64,000 nucleotides of DNA from an uncultured Flavobacterium sp. (GCF_946478785.1 NZ_CAMLDD010000030.1:4130-68129); one strand, 5' to 3'. Positions 52,037 through 62,247 are shown, counted from the first letter of the stretch. Numbers and translations are program-made. The notes: a model not told the origin generated them from the letters alone.

Positions 52037-54178
52037 ATGATAAGAAAAGACCTTAAACATATTAAATTAGATGTTAAACGTGAAGAGTTAGAAGTACAGA
52101 CCCCTAACTCCGAACCCCTAACTTCTAACTTTACAACCGCCGAAGGCATCGAATTAAAAGAAACCTATTCTGAAAAGGATATCGAAGATTTAGAATTTCT
52201 TGATTTCGGAGCAGGTTTTGCACCTTATCTACGTGGGCCCTATTCCACAATGTACATACAACGTCCGTGGACAATTCGTCAATATGCAGGGTTTTCAACC
52301 GCTGAAGAAAGCAATGCTTTTTACAGACGAAATTTAGCTGCCGGTCAAAAAGGCTTATCTATAGCTTTTGACTTACCAACGCATCGAGGTTACGATTCAG
52401 ATCATGAAAGAGTAGTTGGCGATGTCGGAAAAGCTGGCGTTGCCATTGATTCGGTTGAAGATATGAAAGTGCTTTTCGATCAGATTCCATTAGATGAAAT
52501 GTCCGTTTCAATGACCATGAATGGCGCCGTCTTACCTATTATGGCATTTTACATTGTTGCAGCAGAAGAACAAGGTGTAGAACTTAGCAAACTTTCAGGA
52601 ACGATTCAGAATGATATTTTGAAAGAATTCATGGTTCGGAATACTTACATTTATCCGCCAACTCCTTCGATGAAAATCATTGCTGATATTTTTGAATTTA
52701 CAAGCAAAAGAATGCCGAAATTCAATTCTATTTCCATTTCAGGCTATCATATGCAAGAGGCTGGAGCGACTGCTCATATTGAATTGGCTTACACACTTGC
52801 CGATGGTTTGGAATATATCAGAACGGGATTATCAACAGGTATGACCATTGATGAATTTGCGCCCAGATTGTCTTTTTTCTGGGCAATTGGCATGAATCAT
52901 TTTATGGAAATTGCCAAAATGAGAGCCGGAAGAATGATTTGGGCCAAATTGGTGAAACAGTTTAATCCAAAAAATGAAAAATCATTAATTTTAAGAACAC
53001 ATTGCCAAACTAGTGGCTGGAGTTTAACAGAACAGGATCCATTTAATAATGTTACCAGAACTTGTATAGAAGCCGCTGCAGCTGCCTTTGGTGGTGCACA
53101 ATCCTTACATACCAACGCGCTTGATGAAGCCATTGCTTTACCAACAGATTTTTCTGCAAGAATTGCACGTAATACGCAGATTTTTTTACAGGAAGAAACT
53201 AAAATCACCAAAACAGTAGATCCTTGGGCAGGAAGTTATTATGTAGAAAGCCTGACGAATGAAATGGTAGAAAATACATGGAAACTTATTCAGGAAGTTG
53301 AAGAATTAGGCGGAATGACGAAAGCTATTGAGTCAGGAATTCCGAAACTAAGAATAGAAGAAGCTGCTGCAAGAAAACAAGCAAGAATAGACAGCGGACA
53401 AGATGTTATAGTTGGTGTCAATAAATTTAGGTTAGCAAAAGAAGATCCTTTGCATATTTTGGATGTTGACAACCAAATGGTTCGTCAACAACAAATTGAA
53501 AGGCTGGAACAAATAAAAGGAACACGAAAAACGGAAAAAGCAAACCAATCACTCGAAAAATTAATTCATTGTGCTAAAACCGGACAGGGAAATTTATTAG
53601 AAATTGCTATTGAGGCCTCAAGAAACAGAGCTACTTTAGGTGAAATCAGTGATGCTCTTGAAAGTATTTTCGGCAGGTTCAAAGCACAAATAAAATCTGT
53701 AAGCGGCGTGTATAGTGCAGCAATTAAAAACGACGAGAATTTTGAAAAGGCCATGCAACTTGCTGATGCCTTTGCGAAACAAGAGGGAAGACGACCAAGA
53801 ATTATGATTGCCAAAATGGGACAGGATGGTCATGATCGCGGTGCAAAAGTAGTAGCAACAGGCTATGCCGATGTTGGTTTTGATGTAGATATTGGTCCAC
53901 TTTTTCAAACACCTGCAGAAGCTGCGAAACAAGCCGTTGAAAACGATGTACATATTTTAGGTGTCTCATCGCTGGCAGCTGGTCACAAAACATTAGTCCC
54001 TCAGGTGATTGAGGAACTAAAAAAACATGGCCGTGAAGATATTATGGTGATTGTTGGAGGTGTTATTCCGAAACAGGATTATCAATTTTTATTTGATGCA
54101 GGAGCAATTGCTATTTTTGGTCCGGGAACAAAAATTAGCGAAGCTGCTATCCAAATTTTAGAAATATTAATGGATTAA
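52037..54178 (+). CDS. mutB: Methylmalonyl-CoA mutase large subunit
   Basis: The catalytic, cobalamin-binding subunit. 713 residues: TIM barrel with [51 protein letters not shown], then the Rossmann B12 domain about 585-713 with [11 protein letters not shown] (base-off His near 599), and [25 protein letters not shown]. The linker about residues 20-33 is low-complexity: a 9-bp CCCCTAACT repeat (52101-52109 and 52115-52123) encodes [10 protein letters not shown]. Works with mutA and the MeaB at 9573; a bidirectional terminator follows. Confidence 0.96.
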   Translation: MIRKDLKHIKLDVKREELEVQTPNSEPLTSNFTTAEGIELKETYSEKDIEDLEFLDFGAGFAPYLRGPYSTMYIQRPWTIRQYAGFSTAEESNAFYRRNLAAGQKGLSIAFDLPTHRGYDSDHERVVGDVGKAGVAIDSVEDMKVLFDQIPLDEMSVSMTMNGAVLPIMAFYIVAAEEQGVELSKLSGTIQNDILKEFMVRNTYIYPPTPSMKIIADIFEFTSKRMPKFNSISISGYHMQEAGATAHIELAYTLADGLEYIRTGLSTGMTIDEFAPRLSFFWAIGMNHFMEIAKMRAGRMIWAKLVKQFNPKNEKSLILRTHCQTSGWSLTEQDPFNNVTRTCIEAAAAAFGGAQSLHTNALDEAIALPTDFSARIARNTQIFLQEETKITKTVDPWAGSYYVESLTNEMVENTWKLIQEVEELGGMTKAIESGIPKLRIEEAAARKQARIDSGQDVIVGVNKFRLAKEDPLHILDVDNQMVRQQQIERLEQIKGTRKTEKANQSLEKLIHCAKTGQGNLLEIAIEASRNRATLGEISDALESIFGRFKAQIKSVSGVYSAAIKNDENFEKAMQLADAFAKQEGRRPRIMIAKMGQDGHDRGAKVVATGYADVGFDVDIGPLFQTPAEAAKQAVENDVHILGVSSLAAGHKTLVPQVIEELKKHGREDIMVIVGGVIPKQDYQFLFDAGAIAIFGPGTKISEAAIQILEILMD

Positions 54179-54197
54179 GGAAATTCAATTTTTCATA

Positions 54198-54226
54198 AAA
54201 AAAATCCCGAATATCGGGATTTTTTT
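54198..54226. terminator. Bidirectional terminator
   Basis: AAAAAAATCCCGA (54198-54210) pairs perfectly with 54214-54226 around a 3-base loop, between mutB and the converging lysozyme-like gene. Confidence 0.9.
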
Positions 54227-54232
54227 CTATTC

Positions 54233-54880
54233 TTAATCGTTAATTGTAGCATTACTGTCCGCTTCAATATATGAAAGGTCATAACCTCCAAAAGCTTTCA
54301 TATAACTTCTTAAAGAAGTGCCATAAGCATCTCTGAAAAGTCTGTTTCCTTTGTTTCTAAAGAATTTTTTTACTGAACCTGCACCACCTAAATGTGCAGC
54401 GGCTAAAATTCCTGATTCTGTAATTTCAATGCCATTAATGATTTTACCTTCATATTTTTCAATTTCCCGACGTAAAATCCATTTGTTTTTAGATAGTAAT
54501 GCAATGAATGCTTTTTCCTGTAGTGCAGGATTTTTTAGAAAGGCATTGTCATTGTGAACACCTACAGATCTTAAAGTATTAGATCCAAATTGGTATTTTC
54601 CCATGTACCCGATAGAATTTACTTTTCGGTATTTTCCCTGAGATTCTTTAAAAGCAACTGCTTCTTTAAAACCAATAAGGCGCTTTCCTGTAAATGGAAC
54701 ATTTAAGTTGTGTAGAGCAGGATAATCATCCTCTTCTTGTGATGGAAAAATATATTCTGATCCATCTGTTTTTTCTGTTATAAACCAAGGTTTGGCCTCC
54801 AGATTAAAGGGCTTAAATCCCAGTGTTAAAAATGTAATAATAACGATTAAACTTGTGTAATAATACCATTTCTTTATCAT
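54233..54880 (-). CDS. Lysozyme/transglycosylase-like exported protein
   Basis: 215 residues: N-terminal signal anchor (7-22), then a lysozyme-like domain FKEAVAFKESQGKYRKVNSIGYMGKYQFG (catalytic Glu in the KESQGKY motif), and ITESGILAAAHLGGAGSVKKFFRN, common in soluble lytic transglycosylases. Probably cleaves peptidoglycan in the periplasm; enzymatic activity not shown. A minus-strand -7 element TATCTTTG is at 54930-54937. Confidence 0.78.
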   Translation of the reverse strand: MIKKWYYYTSLIVIITFLTLGFKPFNLEAKPWFITEKTDGSEYIFPSQEEDDYPALHNLNVPFTGKRLIGFKEAVAFKESQGKYRKVNSIGYMGKYQFGSNTLRSVGVHNDNAFLKNPALQEKAFIALLSKNKWILRREIEKYEGKIINGIEITESGILAAAHLGGAGSVKKFFRNKGNRLFRDAYGTSLRSYMKAFGGYDLSYIEADSNATIND

Positions 54881-54977
54881 AAATTGTTTTTCTTCAAAAC
54901 GCTGTCACCTTTTTGAAATTTCTGCGGTGCAAAGATAAGAAATGCAAAATAATCTAATAACCAGCGGTTTACGATTT

Positions 54978-55898
54978 TTAAAAATAAACCAGATGACCTT
55001 TAAGCCCTTTATTGACGCTATATTCGAGAGTTGGAGCAGGGATTTTTATGGTGTTAAAAACAGAAAAAAATGTTTTTAAAAAATGTGATTTTGTGTTAAT
55101 TTTAGCTAAATCGAGATCAAAAGAAAGATAAATCTGACGAAATATTTTCGGATTTTGTCCAAAGTTCGAAATTTCAGTTTTATTATTTCCTGTTAACATC
55201 CCATCAGCTCCATATCCAAATGCGAGATTTAACCACTTCGGAATTTTACTTTCTTTTGCAAAAGAATGCAGGTTTACAGAAAGCCAATACGTTTGTCCGT
55301 TATAGTCTTTCAAGATCTGTTCATTAAAAGATTTTCCCAATTTTTCAGGACTTTGATTTGCGTAATTAGTATTATGAAAAGAAAATTTGGGTGTAATTCG
55401 TTGTTCTTTCCAAATTAATTCCTGAGAAACATACAAAGCTGTTCCAGCGGCATTTGCAATTATATCACCGGAAGAGGCTCCCCATTCCGCAGAATATCCG
55501 TCTAAAACTTCAACAGCAGTGAGAAATGCAAAACCTAAACCTGCACCGTAAATTAATTGTTTCTTAGGATTTGTACCACTCCAATTCAGTGCTTCGGCAC
55601 CAAATCTTCCTAAATGATAAGCCGAATAAAAGTGTCCAACTTTATCTATTTGGAGCCATTCATCATTATCATTTATAAAATGAAAATCAGATTTTGGATA
55701 ATCGGCATACCAAATCTGATTCAGACCAATTAACGTTGCCGAAGCCAAAGCGGCTTCGGTTATGATAACTGTATTTTGTCTTTTTTTATTTAAAGTATCG
55801 GAAGGGGTTAAAAAACTTTCAAATTTGCTTTGCGCTTCAATTGATTGAAAACTATAAAAGCATAAAATCGATAAAAAATGGGAAACTTTAAAATTCAA
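54978..55898 (-). CDS. DUF2279 (YfiM-like) exported protein
   Basis: 306 residues with a signal peptide (cleavage near EAQ). DKVGHFYSAYHLGRFG is the DUF2279/YfiM hallmark, followed by YGAGLGFAFLTAVEVLDGYSAEWGASSGDIIANAAG, a membrane-embedded-looking segment. Function unknown. Its start is 2 bases past the mltG stop, so it is translationally coupled to mltG. Confidence 0.85.
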   Translation of the reverse strand: MNFKVSHFLSILCFYSFQSIEAQSKFESFLTPSDTLNKKRQNTVIITEAALASATLIGLNQIWYADYPKSDFHFINDNDEWLQIDKVGHFYSAYHLGRFGAEALNWSGTNPKKQLIYGAGLGFAFLTAVEVLDGYSAEWGASSGDIIANAAGTALYVSQELIWKEQRITPKFSFHNTNYANQSPEKLGKSFNEQILKDYNGQTYWLSVNLHSFAKESKIPKWLNLAFGYGADGMLTGNNKTEISNFGQNPKIFRQIYLSFDLDLAKINTKSHFLKTFFSVFNTIKIPAPTLEYSVNKGLKGHLVYF

Positions 55899-55900
55899 AA

Positions 55901-56941
55901 CTATCTTGTTACACCCTGACCGTTAATCCAGTCCGAATATTTTTTTGCATTTATTTGATGCTGTTCATAAGTAGAAGCAAATTCATGATACCCAAAGCGA
56001 TCTATACTGGCACAAAAATAAATATAATCATGTTTTTCGGGATCTAAAACCGCTTCAAGAGCAGTAATATCAGGCATTGCAATTGGCCCTGGAGGTAGTC
56101 CTATATTTACATAAGTATTATATGTAGATCTCATAATCAAATCTTTATAAAAAACTCTTTTAATTACCTGATCAAAATTATTATCACGCAATTTTAAAGC
56201 ATAAATTACAGTTGGATCAGCTTGTAAAGGCATCGCTAAACGTAATCTGTTGAGATAAACTCCGGCAATGCGAGGTCTTTCATCTTTTTTGACAGACTCT
56301 TTATGAACTATAGAAGCCAAAGTTGTAGCCTGAACTGGCGTTAGCCCTTGTTTTTTTGCTTTTTCTATTCTTTCCACAGTCCAAAAATTATTATACTCTT
56401 TAATCATTTTATCACGAAACTTTTCTGCAGAAGTATTCCAGTAAAATTCATAAGTATTAGGAATGAACATGGCAAAAACATTTTCTTCATTGAATCCATT
56501 TGCTTTCATAAATTCCGGATCTTTAATCGCTTTCATTAAGGACAAGCTGTCTGCTTCAATTTGAGAACCTATTCTTCCGGCAAAATTCTCTAACCGTTCC
56601 TGATTATTAAAAGCCAATTTTACCGGAACGTTTGAACGCATGGCACGAACTAAATCAATGTTGTTCATGTCTTTTTTAAGTAAAAAACGACCAGATTTTA
56701 CATTTTCAGGGTAGCTTCTTTTACTGGCTACCATTTCAAAATTTTCGAAATTTTTGATATATGGTACTAATATTTTTTTAACATCAGTATAAGTCGCACC
56801 AGTAGGAATATAAACATATACTTCTTTTTCATCAAAACTTGTATTGGCACTAAAAATTCTGCTAATTAAAATAAAACCGTAAATCATTAAAACCGAAATT
56901 ACGGCTACGGCAGTTAACGTGATAATTTTTTTTATACTCAA
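55901..56941 (-). CDS. mltG: Endolytic murein transglycosylase MltG
   Basis: Cuts nascent glycan strands internally and sets their length. 346 residues: N-terminal membrane helix (7-30), LysM-like segment, then the YceG domain with IPNTYEFYWNTSAEKF, ATTLASIVHKESVKKDERPRIAGVYLNRL (catalytic Glu in HKES) and NTYVNIGLPPGPIAMPDITALEAVL. Sits in an operon with dapF, a GNAT and DUF2279. Confidence 0.95.
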   Translation of the reverse strand: MSIKKIITLTAVAVISVLMIYGFILISRIFSANTSFDEKEVYVYIPTGATYTDVKKILVPYIKNFENFEMVASKRSYPENVKSGRFLLKKDMNNIDLVRAMRSNVPVKLAFNNQERLENFAGRIGSQIEADSLSLMKAIKDPEFMKANGFNEENVFAMFIPNTYEFYWNTSAEKFRDKMIKEYNNFWTVERIEKAKKQGLTPVQATTLASIVHKESVKKDERPRIAGVYLNRLRLAMPLQADPTVIYALKLRDNNFDQVIKRVFYKDLIMRSTYNTYVNIGLPPGPIAMPDITALEAVLDPEKHDYIYFCASIDRFGYHEFASTYEQHQINAKKYSDWINGQGVTR

Positions 56942-56951
56942 AGCTAAAAAT

Positions 56952-57485
56952 TTAAAATTGTTTGTTAATTAATTGAAATATTGCTTCATCCTGATATTGT
57001 CCATTTAGCAAAATCCAATCTTTTTTTATTCCTGTTTTCTCAAAGCCAAATTTAGTAAAAAGTGCCACACTTGCTACATTTCCTACATTAATATTTGCAT
57101 ACAGTTGATGCAAATTTAAATTGTAAAAAGAATAGTTTATTAATAATTCTAAAGCCTCAGAACCAATACTTTGATTTCTATTTCCTGTGTCCCGGATAAC
57201 AATTCCAACTCCTGCCCTGTTATTTTTAGGATCAAATTCAAATAAATCAATTAGTCCTATAGCCGGAAAATCTTCATCCTGACAGATTGCCAAACGCAAT
57301 TGCTTTGCTTCATAAATATCCTGGTGTGCATTTTCAAGATATTGCCGAACCAAAAAACGGCTATATGGTGTTTGTGTATTGCTAACTTCCCAAATGCTCT
57401 GATCATTTTCCATTACATAAATGAACTCTAAATCATTAGGTTCTAATGCTCTCAGATAGATTTTTTTGCCTTTGAGTGTGATCAT
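56952..57485 (-). CDS. GNAT acetyltransferase, RimJ/RimL type
   Basis: 177 residues from MITLKGKKIYLRALEPNDL. The acetyl-CoA loop appears as DTGNRNQSIGSEALELL and the C-terminal GNVASVALFTKFGFEKTG motif is clear. Substrate unknown; its position between dapF and mltG makes a peptidoglycan-related acceptor imaginable but unproven. An N-terminal extension to 57614 would overlap dapF and is rejected. Confidence 0.9.
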   Translation of the reverse strand: MITLKGKKIYLRALEPNDLEFIYVMENDQSIWEVSNTQTPYSRFLVRQYLENAHQDIYEAKQLRLAICQDEDFPAIGLIDLFEFDPKNNRAGVGIVIRDTGNRNQSIGSEALELLINYSFYNLNLHQLYANINVGNVASVALFTKFGFEKTGIKKDWILLNGQYQDEAIFQLINKQF

Positions 57486-57531
57486 TTTAATTTTAGACTT
57501 AATATTTTGAGTGTAGATTGGAATTTGGAAT

Positions 57532-58314
57532 TTATATCTCGATTGTTCCCTTAAAAACAAACTTAGCCGGACCGGTAAGGAAAACATTCGTATAATTATC
57601 TCCAAGTTTATCAAATGAAACGACTAATTTCCCTCCTTCAACATTTAAATTTATGGAAGTTTTATCTGTCTGACCAGTTGCATTCATCGCAATTGCAACC
57701 GCTGTTGCTCCAGTTCCGCAAGCTAGGGTTTCATCTTCTACACCTCTTTCGTAGGTACGAAGTGAAAATTCAGAATCATTAACTTTTTTTACAAAATTAA
57801 TGTTGCTCCCCTTTTCTCCATATAATGCTCCATAGCGAATAGCAGCACCGTTTTCTTTTACATCATAATGCTCTAAATCATCCACAATTTGTACATGATG
57901 CGGCGAACCTGTATTCAAAAATGTATAAGAATCTTTGATTTGGACTTCTTCAACATCAATCATTTGCAAAGAAATAATAGCATCGTCGCCTACAGTTGCA
58001 TGATGCAAACCGTCTGTTGCTATGAAAGTGGTTTTATTGTCGATAACACCTAATTGGTTGGCAAACGCAACTAAACATCGACCACCATTACCGCACATCG
58101 AACTCTGATTTCCATCAGAATTATAATAGACCATTTTAAAATCTGTATTAGGATCATTTTCTAATAAAATTAATCCGTCAGCACCAATTCCAAAACGTCT
58201 GTCACACAAACGCTCAATCAGTTGAATGTCATCTTTTGGAAAAAAATCCGAACGATTATCAATCATTACAAAATCGTTTCCTGTACCTTGATATTTATAA
58301 AATTCTATTTGCAT
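57532..58314 (-). CDS. dapF: Diaminopimelate epimerase
   Basis: Converts LL- to meso-diaminopimelate for lysine and peptidoglycan. 260 residues, two pseudo-symmetric halves with the catalytic cysteines in MCGNGGRCLVAF and ACGTGATAVAIAM. YQGTGNDFVMIDNR is the conserved start. The ATG at 58314 is supported by a minus-strand -7 element TACTTTTG at 58336-58343. First gene of dapF-GNAT-mltG-DUF2279. Confidence 0.97.
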   Translation of the reverse strand: MQIEFYKYQGTGNDFVMIDNRSDFFPKDDIQLIERLCDRRFGIGADGLILLENDPNTDFKMVYYNSDGNQSSMCGNGGRCLVAFANQLGVIDNKTTFIATDGLHHATVGDDAIISLQMIDVEEVQIKDSYTFLNTGSPHHVQIVDDLEHYDVKENGAAIRYGALYGEKGSNINFVKKVNDSEFSLRTYERGVEDETLACGTGATAVAIAMNATGQTDKTSINLNVEGGKLVVSFDKLGDNYTNVFLTGPAKFVFKGTIEI

Positions 58315-58335
58315 TTTTAATTCTATTAAGAAATA

Positions 58336-58343
58336 CAAAAGTA
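58336..58343 (-). promoter_or_regulatory. -7 element of the dapF operon
   Basis: TACTTTTG on the minus strand, 22 bases before the dapF ATG; predicts a leader of about 15 bases. Confidence 0.5.
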
Positions 58344-58394
58344 CGAAGATTAATTAATGAAATGTTAATCAATGTTAAAGAGAGTTAAACCGTT

Positions 58395-58423
58395 TTTGAT
58401 AATAATTTTTTGAATTAATTTTA
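58395..58423 (+). promoter_or_regulatory. Promoter of the Do/HtrA gene
   Basis: TTTG (58395-58398), a 17-base spacer and TAATTTTA (58416-58423), 7 of 8 consensus matches. Confidence 0.45.
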
Positions 58424-58453
58424 CATCAATAAACTTAAACCTATATTCTAATT

Positions 58454-59854
58454 ATGAAAAGATTTTCAACCTTATTTTTAGTATCATTATTAAGTGGTGC
58501 CACTACATTAGGTGCTTACAAGATATTATTTGAGAGCAACGATTCTTTTTTTGGAAAAGGAAATTCTGTTGTAACTCTTGCCCCTAATTCATATGGAAAA
58601 AATGTTGGACTATCTGCTGAAAATGTTGATTTTACAGAAGCTGCAGATAAGACAATCCATACAGTCGTTCACGTTAAAAATGTTTCCCGCCGGACAATTA
58701 GTAATCCTATGCTGGAATTTTTCTATGGCTATGGAGGTCAACAACAGCACGAACAAGTAGGAACTGGTTCCGGTGTTATTATTTCAGAGGACGGTTACAT
58801 AGTAACAAATAATCACGTAATCAAAGATGCAACCGAAATCGAAATTACCTTAAACAACAAAAAATCCTATAAAGCAAAACTAATTGGAACCGATTCTAAA
58901 ATGGATATCGCTTTATTAAAAATTGATGCCAGCGAAAAACTTCCTTATAGTGCTTTTGCTAATTCTGATAGTGTAAAAGTCGGCGAATGGGTTTTGGCAG
59001 TTGGGAATCCGTATAATTTGACTTCAACAGTAACTGCCGGAATCGTTTCGGCCAAAGCCAGAAATTTAGATACTAGCGGAATTCAATCTTTTATTCAGAC
59101 TGATGCTGCTGTGAATCCTGGAAACAGTGGAGGTGCATTGGTCAATACACGTGGTGAATTAATTGGCATCAACACTATGATTTCTTCAATGACTGGATCT
59201 TACGTTGGATATTCTTTTGCGGTTCCATCAAATAATGCCCGCAAAATTATTGAAGATATTATGGAATTTGGAAATGTCCAAAGAGGAATTTTAGGAGTTG
59301 AAGGCGGGGAATTAAATAGTAATGCCTCTAAAGAATTAGGAATTTCTGAAACACAAGGTTTTTACATTAATAAAGTTACACCAAAATCAGGAGCTCAAAA
59401 AGCAGGTCTTACAAAAGGTGATATAATTGTAAAACTTGATAATCAAAACATTTCAACTTTTGCGGATCTTTCAGGCTACATAAACACAAAAAGACCGAAT
59501 GATGTGGTACAGGTGACTTATATGCGTGACGGAAAATCTAAAGTTGTTCCGGTAACGTTAAGTAAAAATGAATTTTTTAGTACTGAATTTAAAGGGATCG
59601 AATTAGAAAATATTGATGCTGTTGATAAAAGGAAATTCAAAATCGATTATGGCGTAAAAATCAAAAGCATCACCAACGAGAATTTGATGCAATATCAAAA
59701 TGAATTACAAGGCAATATTATTTTGAGTATTGATAATATTAAAGCAACAAATGTTGAAACTGTTTCAAAACTTCTAAGCAAAAAGGACGAAGGTCAAAGT
59801 GTGCGTATCGAAATGATCAATAAAAATGGTGAAATATTCAGGATTATTATTTAA
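58454..59854 (+). CDS. Do/HtrA family serine protease
   Basis: Periplasmic protease and chaperone for damaged envelope proteins. 466 residues: N-terminal signal or anchor (5-25), trypsin-like domain with the triad His in NNHVIKD (about 121), Asp in KMDIALL (about 151) and Ser in NPGNSGGALVN (about 224), then PDZ1 (about 270-365) and PDZ2 (about 385-460). DegP/DegQ-type architecture. Monocistronic, with a terminator at 59945-59977. Confidence 0.95.
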   Translation: MKRFSTLFLVSLLSGATTLGAYKILFESNDSFFGKGNSVVTLAPNSYGKNVGLSAENVDFTEAADKTIHTVVHVKNVSRRTISNPMLEFFYGYGGQQQHEQVGTGSGVIISEDGYIVTNNHVIKDATEIEITLNNKKSYKAKLIGTDSKMDIALLKIDASEKLPYSAFANSDSVKVGEWVLAVGNPYNLTSTVTAGIVSAKARNLDTSGIQSFIQTDAAVNPGNSGGALVNTRGELIGINTMISSMTGSYVGYSFAVPSNNARKIIEDIMEFGNVQRGILGVEGGELNSNASKELGISETQGFYINKVTPKSGAQKAGLTKGDIIVKLDNQNISTFADLSGYINTKRPNDVVQVTYMRDGKSKVVPVTLSKNEFFSTEFKGIELENIDAVDKRKFKIDYGVKIKSITNENLMQYQNELQGNIILSIDNIKATNVETVSKLLSKKDEGQSVRIEMINKNGEIFRIII

Positions 59855-59944
59855 AAACATTCTTTGCTTTATGTGGTAGTTTTCACTGAATAAAAACTGA
59901 CACTGCTATTTGAAGCGAAAGTTTTTTATAAATCAAAAATTTTT

Positions 59945-59977
59945 AAAGTCATCTAAGAAATTAAGATGGCTTTTTTT
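59945..59977 (+). terminator. Terminator after the HtrA gene
   Basis: AAAGTCATCT (59945-59954) pairs with 59964-59973 with one G-T pair, followed by a T run. Confidence 0.8.
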
Positions 59978-60024
59978 ATTTTAAAATAAATGCCAAAATT
60001 ATTTACGAAATCGATTGAAATAAA

Positions 60025-60032
60025 TACTTTTG
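60025..60032 (+). promoter_or_regulatory. -7 element of gap
   Basis: TACTTTTG matches TAnnTTTG, giving a leader of about 45 bases. Confidence 0.55.
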
Positions 60033-60082
60033 CTCCCAATTATAAAATAAGTGAGCGTTTTATTATTTCACTTTAATCAATT

Positions 60083-61531
60083 ATGAACAACAAATCATTG
60101 TACCAAAAAGAGGTATCCTTACAAGTCGACCGAAGAAGAGCTGGTGTCGAATTAATTAAAATTATAAGTGATTTATGGTATGACAAATCAATAGAAATGG
60201 TTTTATTCAAAAACCAATTGCTGGATAAAAATGTCAGCGATATTATGAATCTGCATCAATACGCAGGTGAATTTGTGGGTAAGCCAATCAGTATTTTTGA
60301 TTCGGTTGAAATTGCAAAAGTCGTTTTATCGTTAGATTTCCCACCTGCAAAATTAGACTTAGGCAAACTAACTTATGAATATCGTTTAGAGGATGAAAAA
60401 TATCCAGATGCCAGATATTTTGTAATGGATAAATTGAAAAAAGCTAAATCAGCAAAAGAAATTAAACCAAAAGATGTAATTTTATATGGCTTTGGAAGAA
60501 TTGGACGCTTATTAGCCAGAGAATTAATGTCGAAAACGGGAAAAGGAAACCAATTACGGCTGAGAGCAATTGTAACGCGTGATAAAAGTGATTCTGCAAT
60601 TTTAGAAAAAAGAGCTTCATTATTACGATACGATTCAATTCATGGAGATTTTCAAGGATCCGTTGTTGCTGATCAAAAAAACAATACCTTGATTATTAAC
60701 GGAACAACAGTTCATATTATTTCGGCAAATTCTCCCGAAGAAATAGATTATACTGAATATGGAATTAGTGATGCTTTAGTAATCGATAATACTGGTGCGT
60801 TTACAGCAAAAGAAACTTTGAAAAAACATTTAGTTTCAAAAGGAGTCAGTAAAGTATTATTGACAGCTCCCGGAAAAGGAGTTCCAAATATAGTTTACGG
60901 CGTAAATCATCATGAATATAATTCGGATGAAAACGACATCTTCTCTGCAGCTTCCTGTACAACTAATGCTATTACACCCATTTTAAAAGTTATCGAAGAA
61001 ACATTAGGAGTGGCAAAAGGTCACTTAGAAACTATTCATGCCTACACAAATGATCAAAATTTAGTTGATAATATTCATAAAAAATATCGTCGTGGAAGAG
61101 CCGCTGCACTAAATATGGTAATTACTGAAACTGGTGCCGGAATTGCGGTTGCAAAAGCAATTCCTTCTCTTGAAGGAAAACTAACCTCAAATGCTATTAG
61201 AGTTCCCGTTCCAAACGGTTCATTAGTTGTATTAAGCTTAGAGGTTAAGAAAGCAACATCTATAGCAGCAATCAATAAAATAATGAAAAAATACGCTTTA
61301 GAAGGAGAACTTGTAGAGCAAATCAAATATTCTTTAAATAATGAATTAGTTTCTTCTGATATCGTAGGAGCTTCTGCTCCGTCCATTTACGATAGCAATG
61401 CAACAATAGTTTCTAAAGATGGCAAAAACATTGTTCTTTATATTTGGTATGATAACGAATACGGATATAGTCACCAGGTAATTCGTTTAGCTAAATATAT
61501 TGCTAAAGTGAGACGTTTTACTTATTATTAA
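60083..61531 (+). CDS. gap: Glyceraldehyde-3-phosphate dehydrogenase, long form
   Basis: 482 residues, against 330-340 for the usual enzyme. The extra N-terminal ~125 residues (LYQKEVSLQVDRRRAGVELIKIISDLWYDKSIEMVLF...) precede the NAD domain, which starts at VILYGFGRIGRLLARELM; the catalytic Cys is in SAASCTTNAITP near residue 292, and WYDNEYGYSHQV closes the domain. This is the extended GAPDH type known from some Bacteroidota and gammaproteobacteria; its direction (glycolytic or gluconeogenic) is not settled by sequence. Confidence 0.95.
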   Translation: MNNKSLYQKEVSLQVDRRRAGVELIKIISDLWYDKSIEMVLFKNQLLDKNVSDIMNLHQYAGEFVGKPISIFDSVEIAKVVLSLDFPPAKLDLGKLTYEYRLEDEKYPDARYFVMDKLKKAKSAKEIKPKDVILYGFGRIGRLLARELMSKTGKGNQLRLRAIVTRDKSDSAILEKRASLLRYDSIHGDFQGSVVADQKNNTLIINGTTVHIISANSPEEIDYTEYGISDALVIDNTGAFTAKETLKKHLVSKGVSKVLLTAPGKGVPNIVYGVNHHEYNSDENDIFSAASCTTNAITPILKVIEETLGVAKGHLETIHAYTNDQNLVDNIHKKYRRGRAAALNMVITETGAGIAVAKAIPSLEGKLTSNAIRVPVPNGSLVVLSLEVKKATSIAAINKIMKKYALEGELVEQIKYSLNNELVSSDIVGASAPSIYDSNATIVSKDGKNIVLYIWYDNEYGYSHQVIRLAKYIAKVRRFTYY

Positions 61532-61554
61532 TTAACCCAAAAACACCATTCTTT

Positions 61555-61586
61555 AAAACCATCGATTTCTATTGATGGTTTTTTAT
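61555..61586. terminator. Terminator after gap
   Basis: AAAACCATCGA (61555-61565) pairs with 61572-61582 with one G-T pair, followed by T-rich sequence. Serves gap and possibly the converging AsnC gene. Confidence 0.8.
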
Positions 61587-61589
61587 TAT

Positions 61590-62048
61590 TTAAATTGGAA
61601 GAACGGTTGTGCTTTTTACTTCTGAAATCACAAAAACAGTATTGATCAAAGAAACTTCCGGCAAAACCGATAATTTTTTTTGATGAAAATGATGATAGCT
61701 TTCCATATCCGGAATGATTATTTTAAGCATATAATCGAAATTTCCCGAAACGTAATTACACTCCACTACTTCAGGTAAATTGAGAATGGATTGATTAAAT
61801 CCTTCTGATGTATCATAAGTCTGTTTTGTTAAGGTAACCTGACAATAAACAGTAAGATTGTTTCCTAGTTTTTTCTTGTTCAAAATCGAAACATACTTCT
61901 CTATAACCCCCTCTTTTTCAAGGCGCTTAACCCTGTCATGCACAGGTGTTAGAGAAAGATTTATTTTATTTGCGATGTCCTTTAAGGTATAATGTGCATT
62001 TTCCTGCAAAAGACGTAGGATTTTCTTGTCAATTTCATCTAAAGCCAT
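61590..62048 (-). CDS. Lrp/AsnC family transcriptional regulator
   Basis: 152 residues: HTH domain 1-60 (DEIDKKILRLLQENAHYTLKDIANKINLSLTPVHDRVKRLEKEGVIEKY) and an AsnC ligand-binding RAM domain (EVVECNYVSGNFDYMLKIIIPDMESYHHFHQKKLSVLPEV). It diverges from alanine dehydrogenase across 199 bases, the typical arrangement of AldR-like regulators that activate ald in response to alanine; regulation of ald is inferred. Confidence 0.93.
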   Translation of the reverse strand: MALDEIDKKILRLLQENAHYTLKDIANKINLSLTPVHDRVKRLEKEGVIEKYVSILNKKKLGNNLTVYCQVTLTKQTYDTSEGFNQSILNLPEVVECNYVSGNFDYMLKIIIPDMESYHHFHQKKLSVLPEVSLINTVFVISEVKSTTVLPI

Positions 62049-62202
62049 AGATATATGGTGTTGTATATATTCATAAATCAGTCATTTTTTCTCTTTAAAA
62101 GAGTTTTAAAAACCTGAAAAAGAATATTTTTCTGTAAAAGTAGTTAATAAAATAATATTTTCTTATTTATTCTCAAATAATCAATAATAAATCCCCTATT
62201 AA

Positions 62203-62210
62203 TACATTTG
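62203..62210 (+). promoter_or_regulatory. -7 element of ald
   Basis: TACATTTG matches TAnnTTTG, about 38 bases before the ald ATG. No clear AsnC operator identified in the AT-rich spacer. Confidence 0.5.
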
Positions 62211-62247
62211 TAACACAAACGCAACAAAAACACAAAAACATAACAAA

